A stretch of DNA of 64,000 nucleotides. It comes from Dermacentor variabilis. Its lineage: Eukaryota; Arthropoda; Arachnida; Ixodida; Ixodidae. The stretch lies in NCBI RefSeq assembly GCF_050947875.1, contig NC_134569.1:18007631-18071630 (forward strand), in the 5' to 3' direction. The notes under the pieces were generated by a model. That model had not been told where the DNA came from, did no database searches, and worked only from the letters and a program-made list of their open reading frames with translations. A program made the translations under genes and the position numbers. The stretch's first letter is position 1; each line of letters begins with the position of its first letter. Positions 1 through 10,944 of the stretch are shown here, one piece after another.

Positions 1-240
1 TTCCCACCAACCCCACCTAAAGTTCCGCGCCTTCATCGATAACGCTCAGTTTGCCGGCGTCTAATACTTTCCCACGAGCGTAAAATATATGTGGGGACTA
101 ATGCTCGCCAGAGGAAACACGAGAAGTGGGTTGCCGAGACTAAAGCAGACCCGGGCAAGGTGTATTGGTGTATTCATTGTTCTCAGCGGAAGGTTTTCCG
201 AGCGCTTTGCTTTGCGTCATTGGGAGAAAACAGAAGCTTT

Positions 241-340
241 CTATTTCCCTTCTCCCTTTCCCCAGCGTAGGGTAGCCAACCGGACTCCTGACTGGTTAAC
301 ATTCCTGCCTTTCTTTTATCTCTCTTTCTCTTTCTTTGCC
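241..340 (+). repeat. LINE 3'-end module, copy A
   Basis: Pyrimidine-rich lead-in, then the conserved box around ccccagcgtagggtagccaa, a ctggttaac box, cctgcctttc, and a run of CT. The same module recurs through the window and at 15.6, 19.0 and 21.4 kb it follows LINE coding sequence, so this is read as a 5'-truncated LINE 3' end. No coding remnant is recognised directly upstream here. Confidence 0.6.
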
Positions 341-410
341 TTGGAACGGGAGACTTTTCAAAAAAGAAAGAGAATCTATGAAAAGAGAGTATGTACGGTG
401 TAAAAGGGAC

Positions 411-605
411 TCAGCTGTTGCTAAATTGTTCAGATGTAAAACAGAAAAAATCGGCATACTTCAGTGATTCCTGCAACTCTGAACTCATTATACTGTTCCA
501 GCAGCAGGCTGTCACAAAGGGCACCGCCACAATTTTCTCGAGAACAGCTTCCATGCACACGACGTCGTCCTCGTCCGCCAGAGTACTGCCTGCACTGCCA
601 GTGTC
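411..605 (-). CDS. Exon-like open segment, unrecognised
   Basis: Minus-strand open segment that ends in TGA at 411 and encodes about 60 residues of protein-like composition, including the acidic stretch LADEDDVVCMEAVLEKIV. There is no ATG at its upstream end; the frame runs upstream to a stop near 651. Two AG acceptor candidates lie close to 600, after a T-rich tract, so a terminal exon is conceivable. I do not recognise the family. It may equally be a chance open frame or a fragment of a decayed transposon. Plus-strand frames over the same bases are open too, which weakens the case. Confidence 0.18.
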   Translation of the reverse strand, partial: DTGSAGSTLADEDDVVCMEAVLEKIVAVPFVTACCWNSIMSSELQESLKYADFFCFTSEQFSNS

Positions 606-663
606 AATTTTATCAAGATCAATTAGAGACAAAAATGTGAAAGTAATTTTTTACTTGGTTTAG

Positions 664-1550
664 TCACATATGTATGCGTACATGACAACAAAATTTAATT
701 TCCTATTTCCACTTTTGTTAGTCCTAAAAATGAATGCTCTACGGCTTTGTCTTTTCTTTTTCATCTGCTCCGTGCTCCTGCGTTCTCACTACGTTTGATT
801 GTCATTGTATTGATTTCTACGTCTTCTATCATTGCCTATAGTGGGAGATTATGGAAGGGCAAACAGCGCGCAAGACGACGACTAAGAAAGAACCACAACG
901 CGTGCGCAGTCGTCATTCTTTCTTAGTCCCCTTGCAAAATGGAACACCAACAGGTCTCGTCAAATGGGTCTCGTCAAGCAGTTGATTCCGTTTTTTTTTG
1001 CCCATAATTATTTCCAGGAAGTTTTTCTGGCAAGCAGCTCTTGACTTGATCCGCCACCTACACACAGACTCCACTGATGAAGCGTGGGAGGCAAAACCTC
1101 GCACAAGTCACCACGGGAGCCAGAGCTGCTGCGCGATGCACGGCCGGCCGCAACGCAACTGCACATTCGGCAACATTGCTGTGAGATTATGCCCAACTGC
1201 AGTTTTAAATTTTTTCATACTACTACGATTACCTTAAATGCTTTCATGTGTGGGTGTACCCTTGGTGGTTGAGCACCGGCATTTCATATTCCAGTATATA
1301 CTCTGTCCTTGCCCTGGGCTGCGGGAGCTTGTAACTTTTTTCTCTTCTTATTTGCTTAAATGTCGTACCTTAAACATGAACCAAATTTACTTATCTTGTA
1401 AGTTCTGTGTGCATCAGTGCGTGCGCGATTTCTAACAAATGATAAGCATCGCTGTAGTCAGTATTTTCTTCATTTCTTACATGGAAATGTGCCGTCCGCT
1501 CACTGCGCGAGCGCTCGGCCTTTTCAATATTGTTGCGTATGCCGAGAGTC
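664..1550. other. No gene recognised
   Basis: Short overlapping frames on both strands with no family resemblance. Near 870-925 two copies of a short aagaaag/ctttctt motif in opposite orientation flank a CG-rich core, a weak hairpin. Nothing else supported. Confidence 0.4.
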
Positions 1551-1553
1551 CAT

Positions 1554-1679
<126 letters not shown>

Positions 1680-1948
1680 AGGTGTTTATTAAAGTGCCCA
1701 GGAGCAACCTCGAGGGTCTCGGCGCTGGCGCACTTGGCAAAACAATGCACGGGAAAAACAGTGCACGCCCACACACACATACACACATACACGCGCATGC
1801 ACACATAAAAAAAATATTAATTTTGTGAATACGGATTTTAACACAGCATAAAATGGGTACACGAAGAGAATACAAAGCAAAAGTGGAGAAACAGAAAAAG
1901 AATTACAGAGTGACGGAGTACACAACGGATGTAAGAGTTCTTGTTCAG

Positions 1949-2944
1949 TTACTGAAATTCCTCTGCAACTCCATTCAGAAAAATTTTTAAATTAGGCATG
2001 AAGATATCCAGCCACTCTGAATGGGCGTTATATGTCGCCTGCACTCTAGATAGAGGGTCACAAAAATCTGAAGGCTCAAAGATGCGCTGTTTTCTTGTGC
2101 CTTTCTGCGGAATGTAAAAGCTCACATTAAAAGGCAAGTGCGAACAGCAGATTTCTCCGTGTATTAACTTGTGAAGAAAAAGAACATACGATTTTTAGCG
2201 TCTACAGGTGAGGGTAGGTAACGTGAGTGTCTATGCTAGCTCTTTAGAGATGAAAGGCTTTTGGCAGAATCCACGTTTAATTATAGATGTGAACTTTCTT
2301 TTGAACATTTCGAGAAGTTCACAATTTGACCTACAAGTGCCGTCCCAAACCATGGAGGCGTACTCAAGAATTGGAAGGCATACGCTCTTATATGAAGTTA
2401 CAATATGCCCAAGTTGTTTGAAGTCTCTCGCCACCCGACATATACTGTGCCGAGCGTTAGAAGTGCATGCTACCTCGTCTGTCAAGCGTGGAGCGAGAAA
2501 CTCAAGAGAGCTATCGAATTGCACTCGGAAGTCCTTTGTTCCCTGAGCTCTTGGCAAGAGCAAGTTTTCAACGCTATAGCGAAATAAAGGGCTGTTAGTC
2601 TTCCACGTGAAGCTTACAATTTTCATTTTTGATGCGTTTTTGACCAGCTTGTTTCCAGCGCACCATGACGCAGAATTCGCAATGTTCTTCTGCAGGGTGG
2701 CGTAATCATTAACGTTTTTTACCGATTTGAAAAGTTTCGCGTCATCAGCATAAAACAAAATTGAAGAGTTTTGTATGACTGCCGAAACGTCGTTAATAAA
2801 CAGCGCGAAAAGAAGAGGGCCCAGGACAGATTCTTGAGGGACTCCACTCTTCACCACATAAAGATTGACGACTGACCATTTACGCTAACGTAGCAGTACC
2901 TGTCGCATAAGTAGCTTCTTATCAGTGCTGTGACAGAGTGTTGC
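1949..2944 (-). pseudogene. CR1-like reverse transcriptase, 3' half
   Basis: Non-LTR reverse transcriptase from just before SGVPQ to the C-terminus. The main open part (2857-2231) carries SGVPQESVLGPLLFALFIND at its start and YADD at residues 36-39, the metal-binding box of RT. The last glycine of the usual PQGS block is E here. Sequence just upstream (2858-2944) continues the same protein in another frame (a block like ALIRSYLCDRYCYVSVNGQ), so there is a frameshift near 2858. A further segment down to 1949 resembles the C-terminal region after a frame change. It cannot make an active protein. Confidence 0.75.
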
Positions 2945-2948
2945 AGAT
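2945..2948. repeat. Target-site duplication of solo LTR (left)
   Basis: AGAT directly before the LTR, matching AGAT at 3746-3749 after it. Confidence 0.75.
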
Positions 2949-3745
2949 TGTAAGAGTTGAGGTCGGGCATGAAATAGGTCGTAGCAGGCCCATGCTGTCG
3001 TCCGACTCATCCACGCTGAGGACGTTGTTGAAGGGAGGGGATTGTTCTCATCGAGAACGAGGAATATGGGATTTATTTACAATACCTACATGAAGGAAGG
3101 AGAACGTTACATTTCATCAGTCTAGTATGACTGAAAGAGAATTCACACCGAACAGCCGGAAACGGCTGCTTAAAAACCCTCTATCCTCCCTAGATCCCTA
3201 GGTGAGGGAAAGCTGCCGTTCAACCTTCGTCCAATGGAAGCGTCCAGAGCCATCGTAGTCGACCCGCCTTTGAGGTGGAGGGTTCACACACTCACTTCCG
3301 CACTTTGGTTTCACTAAGCACACCGAGGTGAGAGGGTTCTCGTAGACAGGGGTTGATACGCTTGACCCAAGCAAGCGCCTCTTGATCCCAGAGCTGACCC
3401 CGCAGCTAGCCGCCGCGTCTGTCATTGACTGTAACGACTTCTGGGGCCCGTGAGAAAGCACCGCAGAACACCCTTTTCCAGGAGTTCTCTTGCTCTAAGC
3501 AAACCGTGAGAGCGACAGCGAATCAACTAACAATACTCGGTCAGCAGAACGTGGCTAGACATGCCGGTGCCGTTGGGCTGTCTAGGAGACGCACTGTTGT
3601 CTTTATAAAGCGAGTCGTCGCAGCGGGTCGGGAAGGGTTCGAAGGTCGCTTCTCCGAAGATCGCTAACACCGCAGGTCGATGGAAACAACTGTAGCGGGT
3701 TGTGAAAGGTTTGCAGTTCAGTACCCCTGCAGGCCGATCGTAACA
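2949..3745 (-). mobile_element. Solo LTR, 797 bp, Gypsy-like
   Basis: A non-coding block interrupts the RT. Read on the minus strand it begins TGTTACGATC and ends CTCTTACA, the TG...CA form of an LTR, with the matching inner TGTTA/TTACA ends. Flanking AGAT copies give a 4-bp target duplication, which fits Ty3/Gypsy-type integration. Inside, on the minus strand, are a TATA-like TTTATAAA (about 3602-3611) and a polyadenylation-like AAATAAATCCC (about 3068-3080). No gag or pol sequence is present, so it is the product of recombination between two LTRs. When the LTR and one AGAT are left out of consideration the RT frame reads through, which supports the exact borders. Confidence 0.75.
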
Positions 3746-3749
3746 AGAT
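3746..3749. repeat. Target-site duplication of solo LTR (right)
   Basis: AGAT directly after the LTR, identical to 2945-2948. Confidence 0.75.
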
Positions 3750-4522
3750 CAAGTTGTAACAACTTTTGAAGGAGTATTTTGTGGCATACAACATCAAACG
3801 CCTTACTCAGGTCAATACAAATGACATTCAGCTGTCCTTATACGCTGTTTCAGAGGCACGATCATGAAGCTAACGAGGTTGCTCTAGTTGTGAAGCGTCT
3901 CGATATGAAACCATGCTGTTGATGAATGATAATATTTTTAATAGAGGATGAAATGATTGAGCGCAGAGTTGACGCGAATAATTTACATGCTGCGCATAGG
4001 AGAGAAATAGGCCTATAGTTACTTGCAGAAGTTGTTACCCCTGACTTAAAGACGGGAACGACCCACGCTGTTTGCAAACCTTTGGGAATGTGTTAGTCTT
4101 TAAAGCAGAATTAAAAATATAAGTAAGTGCTGAAACAAGCAAGGCCCCGTGCATCTTAATCGAGGAAGGTGAGATGTCATCAGGACCGGGCAAAGAAAGA
4201 CAGTTTTAAGCGCTTGATGCTCTTAAAAAGCAGTTCTTCTGAGACCTATAGACTTGAGCCTAGGAAAGGGTGATTGGACAGCTCACTAACTCCGTCACTG
4301 TCCCCGTCAGCGTACACATACCCGAAGTGTGGGGCGAAGGCGCCCTTGAACAGGTTGGCTGTCGCCGCTAAGCAGAGAGATATCTTGCTTCGTATTGTTG
4401 GATGGCTGTTCACGAACGTGTCTCCAGAAAGGTTTTGAATTTTTATATGTACTAGCTTCCACATGTACCATACAGATGGAATGATCACGCTTGTAAAGAC
4501 GTTTAGAGAGTGCCCTGTGCAT
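3750..4522 (-). pseudogene. CR1-like reverse transcriptase, 5' half
   Basis: Amino-terminal part of the same RT. From 4522 downward the linker region resembles the stretch before RT in CR1/Jockey ORF2 (FWRHV, then LFKGAFAPHF in another frame). Next come a PGPDDIS block near 4190, PVFKSG near 4050 and NYRPISLL near 4015, and the first catalytic aspartate in SKAFD near 3805. Several stops and at least three frame changes are visible. The frame is cut by the solo LTR at 3745. An endonuclease domain and ORF1 are missing, consistent with 5' truncation. Confidence 0.75.
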
Positions 4523-4526
4523 TTTA

Positions 4527-4669
<143 letters not shown>

Positions 4670-5590
4670 AATTATTTGAGCTGGTAGCTTGTTCCACTCT
4701 TAATCGCTTATAGCGATAATGATTGGTTGAAGCTGTTAGTCGAACAGTGTAAGCACTATAAATCTACCTTCTAACATAAGTCAGTATAAGCAGATCAGTC
4801 TTCTCGTCTAAAATAAAACAAGCTTATGCAAACTCTCAAAAAAAAGCACGAACTAATTTGTCGTCCATAAACTATCTATGCACCAGTGGTCACGCTTTAA
4901 ACCAAGTGCTCTGATTTGACAAGCCCAGATAGAACTTGTTAATTACTTAATGTGCAAGGTTACTTTCACAGACCATGTGGAACCAACCACAATGAAATAG
5001 TGTCTTCTTTTAAATATGTAATTTCTGATTAGCCGCACTGGTTCCGAATCTTTATTTTGGTCTCTTCCAGCTCATGTTGCCTTGAGCGCCGTAAGAATAT
5101 TTCAGTAACAAAGAAACCATTGCAAATATGCATAATAAAATAACATAGTGCTTACTGCGCCTCCTTAGTTCCTCCAAGCACAAAGTTACAAAAAAGAATG
5201 CTAAGGCGAGAATTACTGCGCTAGGCTTGAGTTGATTCGGTCGTGCGTAATTGGATTTTTCGCTCTGTTTGGTCGCGGGTTGTGGTTTCCCGGACATTTA
5301 TGGGCTCTAAATTTATTCATTTTTTCCCGCACTACTGCACCAATATTCGTTTTCCCACAAGCTACAGTTCTGGAAAATCTAGCTAGCCTTCATTAATTCG
5401 ATGGCTTATGACCGTACTTACAAAGCAATATTTACAGTAATTGCTTCCAGCGTCATGCACAGGAGATGCAGTTCTGTGCAGTTTGGAGCGTCATCGATAC
5501 GTACTGGTTTCAGAGAGTCTACCAAAAGCTAAATTGTGCGAAATGTCTAATAATAATGCCACAGTTTCACCAAGTTAAGAAAAAAGCACA
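4670..5590. other. AT-rich, no gene recognised
   Basis: AT-rich sequence. A minus-strand frame (5297-5052) contains a hydrophobic stretch (residues about 30-70, rich in L, F, V, I) that could be a membrane segment, but no ATG context or family supports a gene. Confidence 0.35.
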
Positions 5591-5629
5591 GGGAAGGTTT
5601 TCATCTCATGTGCTCTTTGTCACGCACCC

Positions 5630-5744
5630 GAGCTCGTGGGGGTTGACCCCTTCCGCGTGCAGCCATGTCCATGGAAAAGGGATCGTGGGGGTTGAGCCAA
5701 TGTTGAGTGCTTGGTCCTTGATGGACCCTCGGTGGAAGTAGCAT
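5630..5744 (+). other. Possible 5' UTR of Jockey-like LINE
   Basis: A short motif, cgtgggggttgaccc, occurs twice about 55 bp apart (near 5634 and 5685), followed by a GC-richer stretch leading into the LINE. Repeated GC-rich 5' UTR motifs are common promoters in LINEs, but the element's true start cannot be placed. Confidence 0.3.
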
Positions 5745-6035
5745 ACCTTTATGGCCTCGGCTTCACGTAGACGGCACCCGCAGTCTGACCCGCCAGGGGG
5801 GAATCAGTAGTTGCCTTTTCGTATCCTCTTCTGCAATCTTCGTCTTTCCCTCTCACTTTCAATCTTTCCTGTCTTCCCTTTCCTTCGTTTAACTTCCGAT
5901 TATTTAGGCAGCAAGGGTTACTCGTGTGTGACGTAACCACTATAAGTTATATCATATTAGGTTATAAATGTAACGTACAACCGGCGTCCGCGGAGCCTGC
6001 TTTACACGGTTTGCGGCATTCCCTTGCTGGGCGCC

Positions 6036-7171
6036 ATGGTGGGCGGCTGGCGTTACTGCCGAAATAGGAATACCTTCATGGATATTTCGTTCCCGCAGTT
6101 GCCAGATCGCCCCCAGAAACGAGAGCACACCGAAGAAGTTTTCGAGCTTCTTGACCACTAAGGAGAGAATTTCCCGCACTAACACGTAATACATAGAGAG
6201 AGTCCAGAAAAGATATTAAGAGCCATCTCACCGCTTCTTGCTTCCAAATTTATCACAAAGCTATAGGTCCATGTTAAAAGGCTACGAAGTTGGCCAGTGG
6301 TTACCTCCTCATGGAGCTCTGCAAGAAAAGGAAATGTGAAAAGCTACCTAATCTATTGTCTCTCGGAAAAATCCTAGTTACATTCACTCCTCGCCATACA
6401 ATGTGCACCGTACGAGGTGTATCCTCAGACGTAACTTGATGGAGCCGACTGAGGAAGATCTTGGATGGATTGAAAAGGATGGAAAGGATGAAAAGAACAG
6501 AACGTGGTTAACGTAAGATGAATTAAGATGAGGCGCGATGGTAAACAAATCGAGCCGAAACATGTAATTCTTACCTTTGTATCAAGTGTGCTTCCAGAGA
6601 CCATTGAGGCTGGATATGTCAAAATCCGTGTCAGGCCATACGCGCCGAACCCTCTGAGATGCTTCAAATGCCAAATATTTGGCCATAGTTCCCAGAACTG
6701 CCGAGGTTGAGCGACCTGTGCTAAATGTAGCGCACGTGAACATCCATCTGAAACTTGGCAGAATGACCTTGACTGTGTAAACTGTGATGGGGAGCACGCC
6801 TCATTCTCGCTGTCGTGAACTACTTGGAAAAAGAAAAAAAGAATTTCTTGCACTGAAAGTCAAGGAGAACATATGGTTTAAAGAGGCACGCAAACGGGTG
6901 TCCTAGATGCCAAAGAATAGCTTTGCCGACGCGACGCGTCAAGGGTCAGCGTCACAACAGCTTCCGGCGGCTGTCTGTCCCGCTTGCGGCAAGCCGGCGG
7001 TAGCGCCAACTTCTCTGTGGTTGCAGTAAACGCTGCTCCGCCATCCAAGAAAGATCCATCAACCTCCGGGCGGGTGGCCTCTAGGGCTTCGTCTTTCGAG
7101 ACGAGGCCTTCCCCGCGAATAAACTGCTCGCAAGAGCGGGCGTCCAACGCCCCGCAAGAGTCGATGAATTG
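6036..7171 (+). pseudogene. LINE ORF1 (Gag-like, zinc knuckles)
   Basis: Nucleic-acid chaperone protein of a Jockey-like LINE, which binds element RNA in the ribonucleoprotein. The first ATG that fits is at 6036 (MVGGWRYCRN). Stops interrupt the next 450 bp. From 6528 to 6710 an intact stretch ends in a CCHC zinc knuckle, C-x2-C-x4-H-x4-C, at 6660-6701 (CFKCQIFGHSSQNC). A TGA follows at once; beyond it a second knuckle has lost its final cysteine (to W), and a third C-x2-C begins near 6778. A basic KEARKRVS stretch follows. The tail after about 6950 is proline/serine-rich and shifted in frame. Clearly dead. Confidence 0.75.
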
Positions 7172-7374
7172 AGATGACTCGCTGCCAGGCCGGCACAAGC
7201 AGCGCCTAAGGACCGGCAGTATTCTTTCGACCGCTCCAAAAACAAACTGCGCATCACTGTGCCCGGAAAGGACCCTGTGAGCTAGTCGTTCATTTCCTAA
7301 ACACACAGCATAACAACCTTTTAAAACGAATGCACAAATTCTATAGCGGGTCGTAAGTGGTCTTCTGCACAGCC

Positions 7375-7900
7375 TTGGCGACATAAAGAACCCTTACACA
7401 AACTTAATCCGAGGGTTCTGTGTTTACAGGAAACACATGTAAAACCTACAGAGACAAATTTTCTCCGGATATATGTCATTCTTCGCAAATACCGTGTCAA
7501 CGCTAACGTCTCATCCGGCAGTGCATGTAGCCACAGTCGTGGACAAGAGTGTTGCTTGCCAACACTTGCCCCCTTCGGATGTTTTTCGAGGCAGTTGCAG
7601 TGCCAGGGATTCTTTTTATAAATTAGTTGCCGTCTGCTCCATCTAAATACCTCCAAACTATCACCTCCGCAAAACGGAATTCTGTGGTCTTATTAAACAA
7701 CTTCCTGAACCGTTTCTTCTCGCCGGGGACTTTAATGCTAATAAGAGTGTGTGGGGAGACTCCCGCACTGATTCGAGGGACGACTGACAGAAACCTCTCT
7801 TGTGACGTCTGTGCCTATTTAATAGCAAAGAACCTACATACTACAAAATTGCAAATAATTCATATTCCTAGATAGATTTAGCATTTGGATCTAGCTTCCA
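7375..7900 (+). pseudogene. LINE ORF2, AP-endonuclease domain remnant
   Basis: Apurinic-type endonuclease that nicks the target site in target-primed reverse transcription. The QETH motif, which holds the catalytic glutamate, is at 7428-7439, and the GDFNAN block, which holds the catalytic D and N, is at 7725-7742 and continues as the WGDSRTD-like stretch. These are in different frames, so there is at least one shift plus several stops between them. The SDH block near the domain's end is not recognisable before the sequence becomes AT-rich. Confidence 0.7.
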
Positions 7901-8216
7901 TGCTTTTTTCCTCACTTAGAATAAAATGTAATAAAAAAAATCCATTTGGGAGTGACCACTTACGGGTGACTTACTAACACAACACGACACCCCTCCGCAT
8001 GTCCCTCGCTGGAAACTTGATTAGGCTGATTGGAAACGTTTTAAAGTATGTACTTATACTTATCACAAGATCTTATACACGATTTTAGCACAGGTGACGC
8101 CATAGCATATTTTACTGCTTTAATAATTGACACTGCATAAAGGTTCCCCCAATATCAAATGATCAGTCAAGTAAGAGACGTGTTCCTTGGTGGAATGAAA
8201 ACTGCAGAAATGCGCG

Positions 8217-8337
8217 AAGAGAGAAAGAACAAGGACAAGAAAGGCAGGGAGCTCAGCCAGAAGAGCACCCGGTTTGCTATCCTACACTGGGGGTTGGGGA
8301 AAAGGGAATAGAAAGAGGAAAAAAGGGAGAGAGAGAC
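8217..8337 (-). repeat. LINE 3'-end module, copy B, inside Jockey-like LINE
   Basis: Minus-strand copy of the module: pyrimidine lead-in, ccccagtgtagg-like box, tagcaaaccgg, ctggctgag, cctgcctttc. It interrupts the Jockey-like ORF2 between endonuclease and RT, so it inserted after that element. No target duplication was found. Confidence 0.65.
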
Positions 8338-8359
8338 AAAATAATGCATGGGGCAGACT

Positions 8360-9470
8360 GCGTCGATACCCTAATGTGGAAAATCTTGTCAAATTTAAGC
8401 AGATTAAATCCCAGGGAAGAAGGACGCGACTACAAGTGAAGAGGGCCAACTGGAAGAGGTTTTTCTCGGGATTAATTCCTATAAACATGAAACAAAAGTC
8501 TGGAATGGGCACAGAACGCTAAAGAGGCAATTAACCTAGTCTTTGCCCCTGGTTAATGAGGAAGGAAATAGCTTGGAAGATTAGGCTGATGCTCTTCAGG
8601 AGCACTTCGAGCGCGTGTTTATCGCTGTGAATTATTCACAGTGATTCCTTAAACGCAAACAACAAATATAACGCATGCCACTAGGTAGTAAGTGCAGACA
8701 GATCGAACCTTACAAACGAGCTTTTACCATTGCCTAGTTAAGAGCCTCCGTGAAAAAATGTCGGAGCTCCACACAGGGACCTGTCAAAGTAATGCACGAT
8801 ATTGTCAATACCCTCCACACAGACACCCAAATGACTCTACTCACACTTTTTAATAGCATATTGGCTTCTGGGTACTTTCCATCTACATGGAAAGAAGCCA
8901 TTGTCGTTCCAGTTCTGAAGCAGAGAAAAGACCCCTCCTCAGTGACAAGCTGTCTCCCGATAACGCTCGCAGGTTACTCGTGCAAGCTATTTAAAAAAAA
9001 ATATTAACTGCTGTCTCATCTATTTTCCCGAATGAACAAATTTCTCGACCTATATCAGTGTGGCGTTAGACTGAATTTTTAGGTATAGTACTAGATACAA
9101 AGGTTACTTTCCATCCCACACATAAATTATCTTAAGAACACAAGAACAAATACTTAAAACAATAAACATTCTTAAAATTTTGTCACACACAACGTGGGGT
9201 AGTAATAGAAAATGCCTAGTTAACCTCTATTAGAGCCTTATACACACACGATTAGACTACAGTGCCACAGTGTACCAGTCTGCTACGCTCAGCGCCTGAA
9301 AGATGCTGGATCCCGTCCAGCATCTAGGCATCCGCTTGGCCACAGGCGCTTTTGGTACAAGTCCTGTGGCAAGCCTTTACGTAGAGTGGTCACTTTATCT
9401 ATAAAGGACGTACTCCAGCTTCACGTACTTTCTAAAAGTACATGCCGACTGTGAACACCTGTCCTATTCG
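8360..9470 (+). pseudogene. LINE ORF2, reverse transcriptase remnant without palm
   Basis: RT fingers are recognisable at 8750-9007: a HDIVN helix, then FNSILASGYFPSTWKEAIVV (about 8846-8905), PVLK and a decayed NYRPI block. The frame breaks at 9007. Near 9050-9068 LDLYQCGVR marks the motif that precedes the first catalytic aspartate. Directly afterwards the sequence jumps to an NFLGIVLDTKVTF-like block, which in intact elements lies after the YVDD box. So the segment with both catalytic motifs, several hundred bases, is deleted. Thumb-like sequence (HTRLDYSATVYQSA-like) follows to about 9470. Confidence 0.7.
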
Positions 9471-9704
9471 ACCATAAATGACATGACCAGTGTCACGCTC
9501 TTTCAGAATCGACATGCAACGAGAGAGCTTTTCTCGTTGCGTCTGTGGAGTCTTGGCGAAGAAGGGAGGGGGGGGGGCACCGCTCCTTGAACATCATCCC
9601 ATGACTCCTGCAAAGTTGTTACCGCAGTGGCAGTGGTAGCTCATAGCATGTGACGCATAGTTTATTCAGGTCACTAAGCGTGCTCCAGTAGCACATATTA
9701 AATG

Positions 9705-10915
9705 CATTTTCTAGAACTTCGGGCGAAATACTCATGCCCGGAGTATGACACTGACGCATCAAAATCCCCTGCCAGTGTGTCTTATGCAGCACTCGGACCA
9801 TCTTTTTCTGAATCCGATGTTCTGCATAATGAAACGAGTATCTTTAGGCTGAGGCATACGCAGTATTATCGGCTGTTAAACATATAAGGAACAAGAAGAT
9901 GCGAAAATCCATTATATGCACTGACTATCTAAGTGCTGTAAGATCCTTAAGTTTCTTTCATAAAAGTAAAAATCCGGTTCTAAATTCCCTTTGTTCACTC
10001 TTGTGTGCAACATACATGTACAATCAGCATGTCACAATATACTGGATCCCTGGACACAGGCATCGAGGGCAATGTGTCTGCTGACGAAACCGACACATCA
10101 ATAGCAACAAAAGACATTAACTACTGTGTAGCTGTCTCTGCCATTGATTTGAAGCTTTCTTACGAAAAAAGGTCGAAGGCTATTGGCAGCGCTCATAGGA
10201 CACTGAAACCTCTAATAAGTTTCATGTTATTAAGCCGCAGTTAGCGAATTCACCACGCATAGTGAAAACACGATGAACCGAAGTCATTATGGCTCGACTG
10301 AGAATCGGGTACACATACGGCACGCACTCATACCTGCTGACTGGCGATTAGCCACCTATCTGTGGGTAAATCTGGCGAGACCTTTAATGTCCTGCCCGTC
10401 TTGCTGAAATGTCGTGAAATAGAAGCTCAAAGAAAAAAAAAAGACACTTTCGTTTACCATGCCGTCAGCAAATTATACTTCATCCAGCAATGTTCATCGG
10501 CAGTGACCCACTTTTTGAAAGCAAATCAGTTTTAGCCTTTTTAAATGACGTTTGTTTACTGCATGCTATACGGGCAAGTGATCTGTAGCACAGCCTCCTA
10601 TCGGAGGCCGCTGCTCTGATTATAGTATTTAGAGCGCATGCATCTCTGCCCTTGCGTACAAGGGCCCGCGAGAGGTGCTAGTGCTACCTGAATAGTATTA
10701 CATTTTAATCTTACAACCACTTCGCGACATATATATTATGTTCATAGCTCACCGCACATGTCATAGTTTTAATACATGTATACAGTATCTTTTAAGCATG
10801 TTACAGCCAATGTTTAAGGCAGTTATGCAGCCAAGTTACATTGAACGCACCATCGAATACCCCATACTATTTCCTCGCGCTCTTTGGCCATTATTGGCCC
10901 TTGCGCCATCAGACG
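9705..10915 (+). pseudogene. LINE ORF2, RNase H and C-terminal remnant
   Basis: RNase H domain of a Jockey-like ORF2. A DTDASKSPASVSYAAL block near 9745 is the usual start of the fold, with the first catalytic aspartate. A central LSAVRSL-like block (about 9930) and a decayed WIPGHRGI-GNVSADE block (about 10045-10090) follow in different frames. Downstream sequence to 10915 is the low-identity C-terminal region and 3' UTR, running into the CAT tail. Many stops. Confidence 0.65.
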
Positions 10916-10917
10916 CC

Positions 10918-10944
10918 ATACATCATCATCATCATCATCATCAT
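10918..10944 (+). repeat. (CAT)n tail of Jockey-like LINE
   Basis: Nine CAT units directly at the end of the LINE. Confidence 0.85.

Larger units (their letters stand above)
5745..10944 (+). mobile_element. Jockey-like LINE, near full length, decayed
   Basis: Plus-strand non-LTR retrotransposon with the expected order: 5' UTR, ORF1 (nucleic-acid binding), ORF2 with AP-type endonuclease, RT remnant, RNase H remnant, 3' UTR and a (CAT)n tail at 10918-10944. It carries many stops and frame changes in both ORFs, a minus-strand LINE 3'-end insertion at 8217-8337 and an internal deletion of the RT palm near 9068. The start is uncertain by a few hundred bases because no target duplication was found. 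Confidence 0.8.
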
